This document shows, piece by piece, positions 1-6,939 of a stretch of 28,782 bases of DNA. A model generated the notes under the pieces. It did not search any database. It had not been told where the DNA came from and was given only the letters and a program-made list of their open reading frames with translations. Positions within the stretch are counted from its first letter, which is position 1. Every line of letters starts with the position of its first letter. Source of the stretch: a virus; IMG/VR virus record IMGVR_UViG_3300008113_000819, positions 1 through 28,782 of that record; one strand, written 5' to 3'. Made by a program: the position numbers and the translations under genes.

Positions 1-17
1 GGGAGGCTGCTACGGAT

Positions 18-206
18 ATGAAAGACCTTGTGGTGGTGTACTACGCGGCCATCGCGGTGGCCACGTTTACTTTTCTTGCCATTGGCTTGCCCGAGCCCAA
101 GGGGCCTACACCGATGGAGTGCACGTCGAAAGACATGACCGTGTGGCAGACCACACGCGACCGTGTCATCTGCCAGCAGTTACGCGAGCATCGTTACCGC
201 ATGTGA
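18..206 (+). CDS. Small putative membrane protein (62 aa), unknown function
   Basis: Residues about 3-23 form one hydrophobic stretch (VVVYYAAIAVATFTFLAIGL), followed by a polar tail with two cysteines (C35 and C52). This suggests a single-pass inner-membrane or secreted protein. A GGAGG lies 11 bases before the ATG, which supports the start. It is the only plus-strand gene at this end and its last 27 bases overlap the end of the endolysin gene on the other strand, so the two transcripts converge. There is no lipobox, so it is not an obvious outer-membrane spanin. It could be a lysis accessory or an early membrane protein; I do not recognise the family. Confidence 0.5.
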   Translation: MKDLVVVYYAAIAVATFTFLAIGLPEPKGPTPMECTSKDMTVWQTTRDRVICQQLREHRYRM

Positions 207-692
207 CTTAGCCTCGTCTACTCGACGTAGCCACCCCTTGCCGAAGGTGGCGAACGTCGGGAGCGCCTTGTAGAACAGTTCTTTTTCTACGCTGAACTTG
301 GCGATCAAATCCGTCGGGTCTGCGTCCTTCAACGCCTGCATTGTCTTCGGGCCGATGACGCCGTCAGGATTTGTTCCGATCGCCTTCTGCATGGTGCGGA
401 TCGCCCGTCCCGGCCCCGCGTTGATCGCAAAGTCGAACATCAGGTAGTCCAGCCCCGACGGCAGCTCGTCGCCCTTGACTGCATCCCAGTACTTTCTCCT
501 GTACATCGGCGCCACCGTTTCTGGCGTCAACGCCCGCATCTCGCTTTCGCCAACAGGATGACCGACCCATTCTTCCCATACCTTTTTGGTGACGCCCAGG
601 TTAGTCATGCCGCCTGGGTCTTTTGGATGGTTAACGAACCCGCCTTCGTGCAACAAAACGGCCTGCAAAGCTTCGCGGAAATTGTCGATCAT
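180..692 (-). CDS. Endolysin, glycoside hydrolase family 108 (N-acetylmuramidase)
   Basis: This is a muramidase-type endolysin that cleaves the peptidoglycan glycan strand at the end of infection. The N-terminal part carries the GH108 signature: E16-G-G followed by DPGGMTNLGVT at residues 25-35, where Glu16 is the expected catalytic acid. The C-terminal half (about 85-165) resembles the predicted peptidoglycan-binding domain that usually follows GH108 and contains DGVIGPKTMQAL. The length of 170 aa is normal for the family. No signal peptide or SAR domain is visible, so export should depend on a holin. The ATG overlaps the stop of the holin gene by four bases (ATGA), a standard lysis-cassette arrangement. 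Confidence 0.93.
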   Translation of the reverse strand: MIDNFREALQAVLLHEGGFVNHPKDPGGMTNLGVTKKVWEEWVGHPVGESEMRALTPETVAPMYRRKYWDAVKGDELPSGLDYLMFDFAINAGPGRAIRTMQKAIGTNPDGVIGPKTMQALKDADPTDLIAKFSVEKELFYKALPTFATFGKGWLRRVDEAKSHAVTMLA

Positions 693-1093
693 TTCTTTGC
701 TCGCATATCAATAATTTTCTCAAGCGTCCTGCCGCCGAAGTAGAAGGACATCACAAGCATACCCCACTGTCCTAGCAACTCTACGAACGAGTCCGCGATA
801 TCCAACGCCGCGGCGTCGAGGATGGCCAGCGCCATGTACGCCACCAGAATGTACACCAGCGTTAGCGGGCGGATGTTCTTCGACAGCCAGCTATCGCTGC
901 CCATGTCGGCCTTTAGGCGCTCGGTCAGATTGTTTTGCTCAGTCTTGTACAAGTCGGTTTCGTTGGCCATCTTGGCCAGCTCGCCGTCCTGCGCCATCTT
1001 GGCGAGCTCTAGCTGCGCCTTGGCCTTCTGTTCCGGGTCAGGGATCAGTTTGTCGATCAGCTTGCCGCCGATATTTAATAGAGCATCTAGCAT
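689..1093 (-). CDS. Holin, 3TM / gene-transfer-agent holin type
   Basis: This 134-aa protein would form the inner-membrane lesion that releases the endolysin. An open frame extends upstream, but the start at 1093 is preferred because AAGGAGG lies five bases before that ATG and the protein then begins MLDALLNIGGKLIDKLIPD, typical of this family. Residues about 20-65 form an amphipathic, charged helix. SWLSKNIRPL at 68-77 leads into hydrophobic helices at about 78-98 and 101-121, and the C-terminus is basic (DMRAKK). It lies one base downstream of the 205-aa membrane protein gene and overlaps the endolysin start by four bases. Family assignment is from memory of the GTA_holin_3TM pattern. Confidence 0.85.
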   Translation of the reverse strand: MLDALLNIGGKLIDKLIPDPEQKAKAQLELAKMAQDGELAKMANETDLYKTEQNNLTERLKADMGSDSWLSKNIRPLTLVYILVAYMALAILDAAALDIADSFVELLGQWGMLVMSFYFGGRTLEKIIDMRAKK

Positions 1094-1094
1094 G

Positions 1095-1712
1095 TCAACC
1101 TCCTTGTTGAAACATCCACCACATACCCCAGCAGAAGCCCGCCACGATAACGGCAAGAATAACCGCCGTGACTAACATCTCTATATGGGCCATGATTTCT
1201 TGTTTAGCGCGCCGTTGCTTCATCTCGGCGACTTTGGCCTGCAGGCGCTTCTCTGTCTCTGCCTTGCGCAACGCCTCGGCTTTGGCTTCCCGTTCGCCTC
1301 TGAGCTTACCCATACGCGCCCAGAACTCGTCCCACATGCCTGCTTCTTGGAAGTGGTAGATGAAAATATGTTTGATGTCGTCGTAGTACTGTTTGATCTG
1401 GCGATCAATGATCATCATCTCGATGACGTACTCGGCGTCTGAAATGTATTCCGGCACCGTGTGGCCTTTAGCGACCGCGGCCTCTTGAGCTGCGCGGGCT
1501 TCCTCTAGCTGTGTGCGCTGGGTTTCGTATTTGCCTGCGGCAGAGAAGAACTTAGTGACGCCCGACATGGAGTCGGCCAGCGTCTTGCCGGACTCCACCG
1601 CGCCGTTGATTTCGTCAAAGGCTTCGCGAGCCAGTGCGGCGGCCTCTTTGACGCCAATAACAACCGCCTTGACGCCCGCAACCGCCAAACCGATTGTCAC
1701 CGGATCGATCAT
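1095..1712 (-). CDS. Coiled-coil protein with C-terminal membrane anchor, lysis cassette
   Basis: This 205-aa protein begins MIDPVTIGLAVAGVKAVV, a weakly hydrophobic N-terminal helix. A long, strongly charged, Ala/Glu/Lys/Arg-rich helical region (about 60-175) follows, then a single strong membrane segment at about 177-200 (TAVILAVIVAGFCWGMWWMF). The pattern matches an uncharacterised family common in T7-like marine podoviruses, usually near fibre and lysis genes; that is recollection, not a search. It overlaps the upstream 73-aa gene by four bases and ends one base before the holin ATG, so it is translated with the lysis genes. A spanin-like or holin-regulating role is possible, but no lipobox or classic Rz/Rz1 pair is visible. 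Confidence 0.7.
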   Translation of the reverse strand: MIDPVTIGLAVAGVKAVVIGVKEAAALAREAFDEINGAVESGKTLADSMSGVTKFFSAAGKYETQRTQLEEARAAQEAAVAKGHTVPEYISDAEYVIEMMIIDRQIKQYYDDIKHIFIYHFQEAGMWDEFWARMGKLRGEREAKAEALRKAETEKRLQAKVAEMKQRRAKQEIMAHIEMLVTAVILAVIVAGFCWGMWWMFQQGG

Positions 1713-1930
1713 TTGTCTTGCTTATGCTCCAGCCTGTCAAAAATCTTACCTAGCATCTCGCGGATATCGCGGATGTCGTCCTTGTAGTCCTCGCGGGTAA
1801 CGTAGGTGTGCGGCATGGCACGCACGTCGGTGTCCAGACGGTCGATCGAGCGGTGGATGTTGTTCAGCACCCACCCACCGAAGAAACCCGCGATCGCTAC
1901 TGCGATATTGAATAGCACTTGTGAATCCAT
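1709..1930 (-). CDS. Small N-terminally anchored membrane protein (73 aa), lysis cassette
   Basis: The start is placed at 1930, giving MDSQVLFNIAVAIAGFFGGW; the frame is open further upstream, but the preceding gene stops one base before this ATG (TAAGATG). Residues about 5-21 are a membrane helix. The rest (HRSIDRLDTDVRAMP, then YVTREDYKDDIRDIREMLG) is a charged, heptad-like helix, probably a coiled coil. One N-terminal membrane helix followed by a soluble helix resembles inner-membrane spanins or small phage holin-associated proteins, but the length is short for a spanin. It is the first gene of the four-gene cassette leading to holin and endolysin. Confidence 0.68.
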   Translation of the reverse strand: MDSQVLFNIAVAIAGFFGGWVLNNIHRSIDRLDTDVRAMPHTYVTREDYKDDIRDIREMLGKIFDRLEHKQDK

Positions 1931-1931
1931 C

Positions 1932-2576
1932 TTACGCCCATGTACCAACGCTAGTGTTTGCCCCAGATGCACCGATTGGGTAGATCAGGAAATAGCTACC
2001 TACTGCTGTGGTGTACGCGCCGCCTGGCGCCGCTGAACAAGTATATTGCGGGATGAATGTGCCACCGACGTTGACAGAGACTGTACCTGTTATGCGAAGT
2101 GTTCGCGCCAAAGTTGCAGACGTAGATGCGAGTGACGAAGCCGTATTAGACGCTGTCTGTATATAGAACCCGCCTAGGTTACCTGCTGTTCCGGCATACG
2201 CAAATGTTGACTCAGTATCAGAAAAACCCCAATAGCCTATGTTATTAATGGTCGCTGTTCCACCAAACCCTAACCCTACGGTATGTGATGTTGTGCCAGC
2301 AGTTTTGCTTAAGCCATAAAATGCCTCAAACGCATACACCGTACTGGCCGACAGCGTTACACCTACCCCAAGTACGCTCTGTGCTGTGTTGACGTTAGTG
2401 CCTAATAAGCTGGAATTTAGACGGAAGAACTGCGCGCCGGGAACGACACCGCGCTCTGTGCTTTGCGGCGTGGCGTAAAACACCTTGCCGTCATAGTTAA
2501 ATTCGCCGGGTGCTGCTGTACCTAACGTATCAACGTTAAGAACAAAGTTATCTGTACCGCTAATGACTACTGGCAT
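1932..2576 (-). CDS. Probable tail fibre / receptor-binding protein (214 aa)
   Basis: The sequence is rich in Gly, Ser, Thr and Ala, has few charged residues and almost no predicted helix. This composition is typical of beta-structured distal tail-fibre domains. It starts MPVVISGTDNFVLNVDTLGT and contains short aromatic strands (YWGFSDTESTFAYAG and GGFYIQTA). Proteins of this kind in environmental phages often form the last receptor-contacting subunit. The ATG lies two bases after the stop of the preceding fibre gene and its stop is one base before the lysis cassette. It does not share the ILYE ending of its two upstream neighbours. No enzyme motif is seen. Function is inferred from composition and position. 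Confidence 0.62.
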   Translation of the reverse strand: MPVVISGTDNFVLNVDTLGTAAPGEFNYDGKVFYATPQSTERGVVPGAQFFRLNSSLLGTNVNTAQSVLGVGVTLSASTVYAFEAFYGLSKTAGTTSHTVGLGFGGTATINNIGYWGFSDTESTFAYAGTAGNLGGFYIQTASNTASSLASTSATLARTLRITGTVSVNVGGTFIPQYTCSAAPGGAYTTAVGSYFLIYPIGASGANTSVGTWA

Positions 2577-2578
2577 GA

Positions 2579-3196
2579 TCAGCCCTCGTACAAGATGTTG
2601 ATGGAGCCAGCGGTAAACGTAGCCGCACCGCCAGATGTGGTTATTCTTATTCTGTCAAGAGTGCCCGATAATGTTCTTGAGCCACCGCAAGTCTGCACGC
2701 CCGTAAAACTTCCTGGCGCTAAACTTGTGCTGCCACTGGCCGCCCATAATCCTGTCGCAGAATCTACAAGACAAATTGACAAAGTGCCGTTGTATTTTTG
2801 GTCGGCGTTACCCACGGCGGCTCCCATACCAAAGCCATTTGTATAAGACGCAACGGTCATTATGTTTCCGGTGTTAGCTACACCGCCAGCAGTGCCTGAA
2901 TACAACGTACTAGCAAAACTCCCCGCACCAATTTGAATAATAATTGGGCTTGTACTGCTGGTGGTCACGCCAGCTAACATCACGGTAACCCGCCTAACCC
3001 ACGTTGGCAACCCTGTGAAGTCAACAGAAGTACCACTAGTTGGCGTCACAACGGTGCTTGCTTTTAGCTGGCCATACGCGCCTGTAGACGAGACAGTAAG
3101 CTGCGTCGTGCCGTTACTTTGCAGCGCTAAGTCGCCGCTGGTGTCCGCCGTCTGTATAAAGCCGGACGAGGTTGATGCATTAAGAGTCACTGCCAT
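2579..3196 (-). CDS. Tail-fibre-like protein, paralogue A (205 aa)
   Basis: This protein and the product of 3349-3933 share the same architecture. Both have a beta-rich N-terminal segment, then DFTGLPTWVRRVTVML here against DFTGIPSWVKRITLIF there, a beta-rich centre with IQIG, and the ending LDRIRITTSGG..INILYEG against LDRVSVTRTG..INILYE. They are therefore paralogues, probably from a tandem duplication. DFTG(I/L)P(S/T)WV(K/R)R followed by INILYE recurs in phage fibre proteins as I remember them. The ATG comes two bases after the stop of a 46-aa gene, and GGAG within the end of that gene can serve as ribosome-binding site. Role: virion surface or fibre, by composition and position. Confidence 0.68.
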   Translation of the reverse strand: MAVTLNASTSSGFIQTADTSGDLALQSNGTTQLTVSSTGAYGQLKASTVVTPTSGTSVDFTGLPTWVRRVTVMLAGVTTSSTSPIIIQIGAGSFASTLYSGTAGGVANTGNIMTVASYTNGFGMGAAVGNADQKYNGTLSICLVDSATGLWAASGSTSLAPGSFTGVQTCGGSRTLSGTLDRIRITTSGGAATFTAGSINILYEG

Positions 3197-3198
3197 AA

Positions 3199-3339
3199 TT
3201 ATTGCTCCGCAGGTTGTTCAGGTGCAGGTTCAGCAGGCGGCTGTTCTGCGTTAGCTGCTTCGATCGCCGCAATTTCTTCCGCAGTCAACTCGACTTGAGT
3301 CACTCGACCCGTTTGTACGTCAACAATGATTCTGTGCAT
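3199..3339 (-). CDS. Small acidic protein (46 aa) between two fibre genes
   Basis: The protein reads MHRIIVDVQTGRVTQVELTA and then EEIAAIEAANAEQ, ending in a Pro/Glu/Ala-rich tail (PPAEPAPEQPAEQ). AAGGA lies just before the ATG and is part of the upstream stop (TAAGGA), so translation is tightly coupled to the preceding fibre gene; the next gene starts two bases after the TAA. Short proteins with an IIVDV-x2-G-x-V-x2-VELT-x2-E motif are common next to phage fibre genes and resemble a detached piece of tail-fibre assembly protein. A chaperone or fibre-associated role is plausible but unproved. It fills the only gap in the fibre cassette. Confidence 0.72.
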   Translation of the reverse strand: MHRIIVDVQTGRVTQVELTAEEIAAIEAANAEQPPAEPAPEQPAEQ

Positions 3340-3348
3340 GATCGTTCC

Positions 3349-3933
3349 TTACTCGTAGAGGATGTTGATGGTGCCAGCGTCAAAGGTGTTTGTGCCTGTA
3401 CGGGTTACGCTAACGCGGTCTAACTGCGCCGAAAGTGTTTTATTACCGCCGCCGCCACTAAATGCGGCTGCGTTTGAAAACCCACCTGAAAATGAAGACA
3501 CCCAAGTGTTGCCTGTTAAGTTAACTATCTGCATAGTTCCAAAAAACACGCCAGATGCGCTGCCTACGGCAATGCCCCACCCTGTCGTAAAATTACCTGC
3601 TACGGTTGCAGCACCGGATATAGCGTAACCGTTAGCGCCTAAATAGCCAGTTGTTTCTAGGCCTCCAGAATCACCAATCTGAACAAGAACATTATCCGAT
3701 CCACTTAAACTAATATCGGAAAATATAAGCGTAATCCGTTTTACCCAAGAAGGTATTCCAGTAAAGTCAGCTGAAGTCGTAAAGTTTGTGACTGCTGTTA
3801 AGGCTGTACCCGACACAATCGGAGCTAACGTACCTGTGACATTCACCAACGTCTGTGTCGTACTACCCGCTACCGCAGGGGCTGACACCGTAATCGAGCC
3901 GGATGTATCGCCTGATAGAACTAAAGAAGCCAT
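3349..3933 (-). CDS. Tail-fibre-like protein, paralogue B (194 aa)
   Basis: This is the partner of the 205-aa fibre protein at 2579-3196, with the same central motif (ADFTGIPSWVKRITLIF) and the same ending (AGTINILYE). The N-terminus (MASLVLSGDTSGSITVSAPA) resembles the start of many phage fibre or structural proteins in which a repeated value-list pattern (SGSITV...AGSTTQTLVN) precedes the body. It is Gly/Ser/Thr-rich, beta-type, and has no enzyme motif. AAAGGG lies seven bases before the ATG, inside the 13-base gap after the tailspike gene. The paralogues have diverged most in the middle, where receptor contact would be expected. Confidence 0.68.
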   Translation of the reverse strand: MASLVLSGDTSGSITVSAPAVAGSTTQTLVNVTGTLAPIVSGTALTAVTNFTTSADFTGIPSWVKRITLIFSDISLSGSDNVLVQIGDSGGLETTGYLGANGYAISGAATVAGNFTTGWGIAVGSASGVFFGTMQIVNLTGNTWVSSFSGGFSNAAAFSGGGGNKTLSAQLDRVSVTRTGTNTFDAGTINILYE

Positions 3934-3946
3934 GATTAACCCTTTA

Positions 3947-4837
3947 TCAAATCACAACCCAGCGTGAGCCGGTAGAGACGGTGACCACGACTGGCGCGGT
4001 GATCGCGGTCAGCGACACCGACTGCGAGTTATTCACCTCGTACGTACCTTCGCCGCCGGTGCCGGTGCCCAACACCGTGATCGTCGTGTTAGCGCTAATG
4101 CCCGAACCCAAGATCACCGAACCCACACCCACAACCCCCGAGGTGACGCTATCAATCGTCAGCGTCGTGCCTGCGATACTACCGGTGCCAACGAAGCCGC
4201 CACCCAGCGTAATCGGGCCGGTGGTCATGGCATTCTTGGTCGAGGGGATTGTATAGCTGATCGTGACCACCTGGTCGTTCTCGATGAACACCTCATCAGG
4301 CCCACCGCCGGTGGCACCCGCATCGCCGCCTACCTGACCCCAGGCACCATTGATGTAACCCTCGAACAGATCGAGCGTGGTGTTGTAGCGGAACATGCCT
4401 TCCGATGGCGAGGCAGGCCGGTCAGTCGTTGCCCCCACGGGCATCTGCACGTAGCCGGTGCCGGAGAAGGTGACATCCAGCGTGGCTGAGAGCGTCGTGA
4501 ACGCGCCGCTGTTCGGCGCCACGTCGCCAATCGCTGGCGGCGAGCCGAACGACAGGTTGTCCACAGGCACCAGGATGTTGTCGGTGGTGTACTGCTGGAC
4601 GTCGTTGCTGTCAGTGACTAAGAACTTGTACGCGATGGTCGGCTGCAACCAGATGTTGGCCATGCCGCGCGAATCCAAGATGATCGGGTTGGTGTTAGCA
4701 GTCGCACCCGTCTGGCTGGTATAGGTCGCAATCGGCGTGGTCGTGCCGCCTGCGTAGGTGTAGACCTTACCAGCGACGAGCGGGTCGCCGTTAGCGTCGA
4801 AGAATTGCTGCTTGGGTGTTGGGGTCAAGGATGCCAT
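3947..4837 (-). CDS. Tail fibre/spike with head-binding-like N-terminus (296 aa)
   Basis: Residues 1-92 match a widespread phage tail-attachment domain: TPTPKQQFFDANGDPLVAGK, then VYTYAGGTTTPIATYT, then ANTNPIILDSRGMANIWLQP. This block anchors many spikes and fibres to the virion. The middle is a short linker with a fibre-type motif (RPASPSEGMFRYNTTLDLFEGYINGAWG, residues about 140-167). The C-terminal module begins VTISYTIPSTKNAM and ends VVVTVSTGSRWVVI. It is interrupted at about 212-281 by a domain common in phage structural proteins (GSIAGTTLTIDSVTSG..GTGTGGEGTYEVNNSQSV). The same C-terminal module, uninterrupted, ends the large fibre at 9802-11289. Two bases separate its ATG from the preceding ejection gene's coding end. 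Confidence 0.83.
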   Translation of the reverse strand: MASLTPTPKQQFFDANGDPLVAGKVYTYAGGTTTPIATYTSQTGATANTNPIILDSRGMANIWLQPTIAYKFLVTDSNDVQQYTTDNILVPVDNLSFGSPPAIGDVAPNSGAFTTLSATLDVTFSGTGYVQMPVGATTDRPASPSEGMFRYNTTLDLFEGYINGAWGQVGGDAGATGGGPDEVFIENDQVVTISYTIPSTKNAMTTGPITLGGGFVGTGSIAGTTLTIDSVTSGVVGVGSVILGSGISANTTITVLGTGTGGEGTYEVNNSQSVSLTAITAPVVVTVSTGSRWVVI

Positions 4838-6937
4838 TTAATTCCTCAATTCGTTGCGATTCTGGGGCGCCAACATATTCGACACAGACGCAGCACCGGT
4901 AAGTTGCGCTCGGTTGACCTTCTGCAGCGCATTGTAAACCCTGCCTCGGTCGCCAAACGGCACTTCGTTTAACATGTCCTCAAAGTTTTTGCCTGACTGA
5001 AACCCGCGCTCCAAAATCTGCATGGTTTTGTCATTGATGCGTCCCGACAATTCTTTTAGCACCGCGTTACCGACAGTGGCTTTCAAACCAAAAAAAGGCA
5101 GTCTAAGCGTCGGGGTAGTTTCTTTTACAATGTCTTTTAAGTGAGCAGCGCCAGTTTCTGCCCCAGCTTTTATTTTTCTAGCTTGTTCCAGTTCATGCGC
5201 AACATTGTCTAGCGCTTGGAACTTGCTGCCCATTTCGCGTTTTAGATCAATACGACCGCTACCAAAAATTTCTTCGACCAAATCGGGTCGCTCACCACGC
5301 ACCAACGCGACAAATTCATCGGGGCTTTTCTTGTACAAGTCGCGGGCGGCCTGCGCCATCTTGCGCTGGTTGATGACGTCCATGCCGTGCGAGAAGGTAT
5401 CGAGGTAATCTTTCCAACCGGTGCCACCCGCTTTGATAATCGCATCATCAATCAACGGGCGTACTTCACCCAACAATTTAGATGCGTATTTGGCTGACGT
5501 TTTAGGGTCTTTACCTAAACTCTCAACAACTTCAGTAATGGTGCCTTTACGAATTTCGTACAGCGCGCGCGCATCAATAACGCCGCCATTGCGAGCTGTC
5601 CATTCTTTAATTTTGTTGGATACCGCAGACAGTACCTGGCGGTTAATGTCCGACACGCCAATCTTAGGGTCGTTTAGTTTAGCGTTGATGTCACGGATGA
5701 CACCGTCCGTGTCTAGCGGCGACAGCCCTTCCGCTTTTAAGCTATCCGCACGGCGTTGAGCAAAACGAGAACCTTCACCATACAAACGCGATTCTTCGGC
5801 AGCGCGGGTAGCTACGCGTTCTGCCGCATCCTCCATTTCGCCGGTAAATTTCAACCTATCCGCACTAACGTTTGGCGATAAATCGGCCTGAGTTTTAGCG
5901 GCGTTAAGTCGTTGACGCGCAGCCGTAAACCGGCGCACATCATCTACCTTACTAGCCGCTATCTCCCCCAACGTGGTAGCTTGGCGTTCTAGCCGCTGCT
6001 TGTATTTGCCGGTGTTAGCAGCGGCTAATTCAGCCTCACGCATCGGTGTGGTGACGTTCGTCAGCGCATCTTTGGATTTGGCTAGGTTGTTCAGGATTTC
6101 CGTGTTGGTCGCACCACCCGCCAAGTTGTCTAGCGTGGACTGGCGCGTCTGTTCGCGCAGTTTGTTTAACTTGGAATAGAAATTGGTGGTGTCCTTGGTG
6201 CTGGCTAACTCACCTAACGCATGGATTTGATTGCGGTCAAGATCGGCCAACAGTTCTGCAACTGTCAATCCGGTTTTATCTTGATCTAAAATTGCGCGTA
6301 TCTTGCTAAGGTCTTCGCCTGCGGCTTTACGTGCAATCGTTGCAGCAGCTTTTTCGGCTTCCGGCACCAATTTGCCGTAGGCGTACTTACCCGCGCCTGC
6401 TATGGGCGTTAGTGGGTTAGTGTAGGTAGCCGCCTTAGTTAATGCGCCTGCCGTTGTCGTTGCGCCTGCTTTACCTGCGACTCCGGCGCCGCCGCTAAAA
6501 ATAGTGGATAGGTCACCCAAAAAGCCTACAGGGTCTTCAGCAACGGTTCGCTTAAGATTTTCGTAGCCGCCATATCTATCCGCCATCAAATCCGCAAACC
6601 CGCCGCGAGCTTGTTTTGCTCGTGCCAACGAATCGCCACCATACAGAAAGCTAGGCGTAACCGGCTCCATTACGCCGCCTAAGATGTCACCTAGCGCGGT
6701 TACAGTTTGAACAGGGCTGGTGACGGCGGTGACTAAGTTGGATCCAAATTCAACGGCACTTTTTGGCAGGTTGCGCAAAGCTGCGCCTGGCACATCGCTT
6801 AACCCATATTTGCGAGGAGCGGGGATTTCGCTAACCGTCATAGACGTTGGCGTAACCGTAACCTCCGGCAACGACTGCGCCTGTTCTAACTCTAACCGGC
6901 GCCGAAACTCAAACTCTTCTTGTTCGGTCATGGCCAT
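4838..6937 (-). CDS. Putative DNA ejection (internal virion) protein, P22 gp16 position
   Basis: This is a 699-aa, largely helical protein. The N-terminus is charged (EFEFRRRLELEQAQ), followed by a Pro-rich segment and a Gly/Ala-rich, weakly hydrophobic region at about 135-190 (FSGGAGVAGKAG..PLTPIAGAGKYAYGKL). The remainder is long amphipathic helices. It is the third of three consecutive genes lying where P22 has genes 7, 20 and 16, whose products leave the capsid with the DNA and build a channel across the cell envelope. No lytic transglycosylase motif is seen. The role comes from gene order and composition, since sequence similarity to gp16 is not obvious by eye. A second in-frame ATG is at codon 3. 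Confidence 0.62.
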   Translation of the reverse strand: MAMTEQEEFEFRRRLELEQAQSLPEVTVTPTSMTVSEIPAPRKYGLSDVPGAALRNLPKSAVEFGSNLVTAVTSPVQTVTALGDILGGVMEPVTPSFLYGGDSLARAKQARGGFADLMADRYGGYENLKRTVAEDPVGFLGDLSTIFSGGAGVAGKAGATTTAGALTKAATYTNPLTPIAGAGKYAYGKLVPEAEKAAATIARKAAGEDLSKIRAILDQDKTGLTVAELLADLDRNQIHALGELASTKDTTNFYSKLNKLREQTRQSTLDNLAGGATNTEILNNLAKSKDALTNVTTPMREAELAAANTGKYKQRLERQATTLGEIAASKVDDVRRFTAARQRLNAAKTQADLSPNVSADRLKFTGEMEDAAERVATRAAEESRLYGEGSRFAQRRADSLKAEGLSPLDTDGVIRDINAKLNDPKIGVSDINRQVLSAVSNKIKEWTARNGGVIDARALYEIRKGTITEVVESLGKDPKTSAKYASKLLGEVRPLIDDAIIKAGGTGWKDYLDTFSHGMDVINQRKMAQAARDLYKKSPDEFVALVRGERPDLVEEIFGSGRIDLKREMGSKFQALDNVAHELEQARKIKAGAETGAAHLKDIVKETTPTLRLPFFGLKATVGNAVLKELSGRINDKTMQILERGFQSGKNFEDMLNEVPFGDRGRVYNALQKVNRAQLTGAASVSNMLAPQNRNELRN

Positions 6938-6939
6938 GG

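Noticed and set aside
1932-4837. Diversity-generating retroelement acting on the fibre cassette
   Set aside because: Some short-tailed phages with a related virion carry one, but no reverse transcriptase gene, template repeat or A-biased variable repeat is visible in this window.
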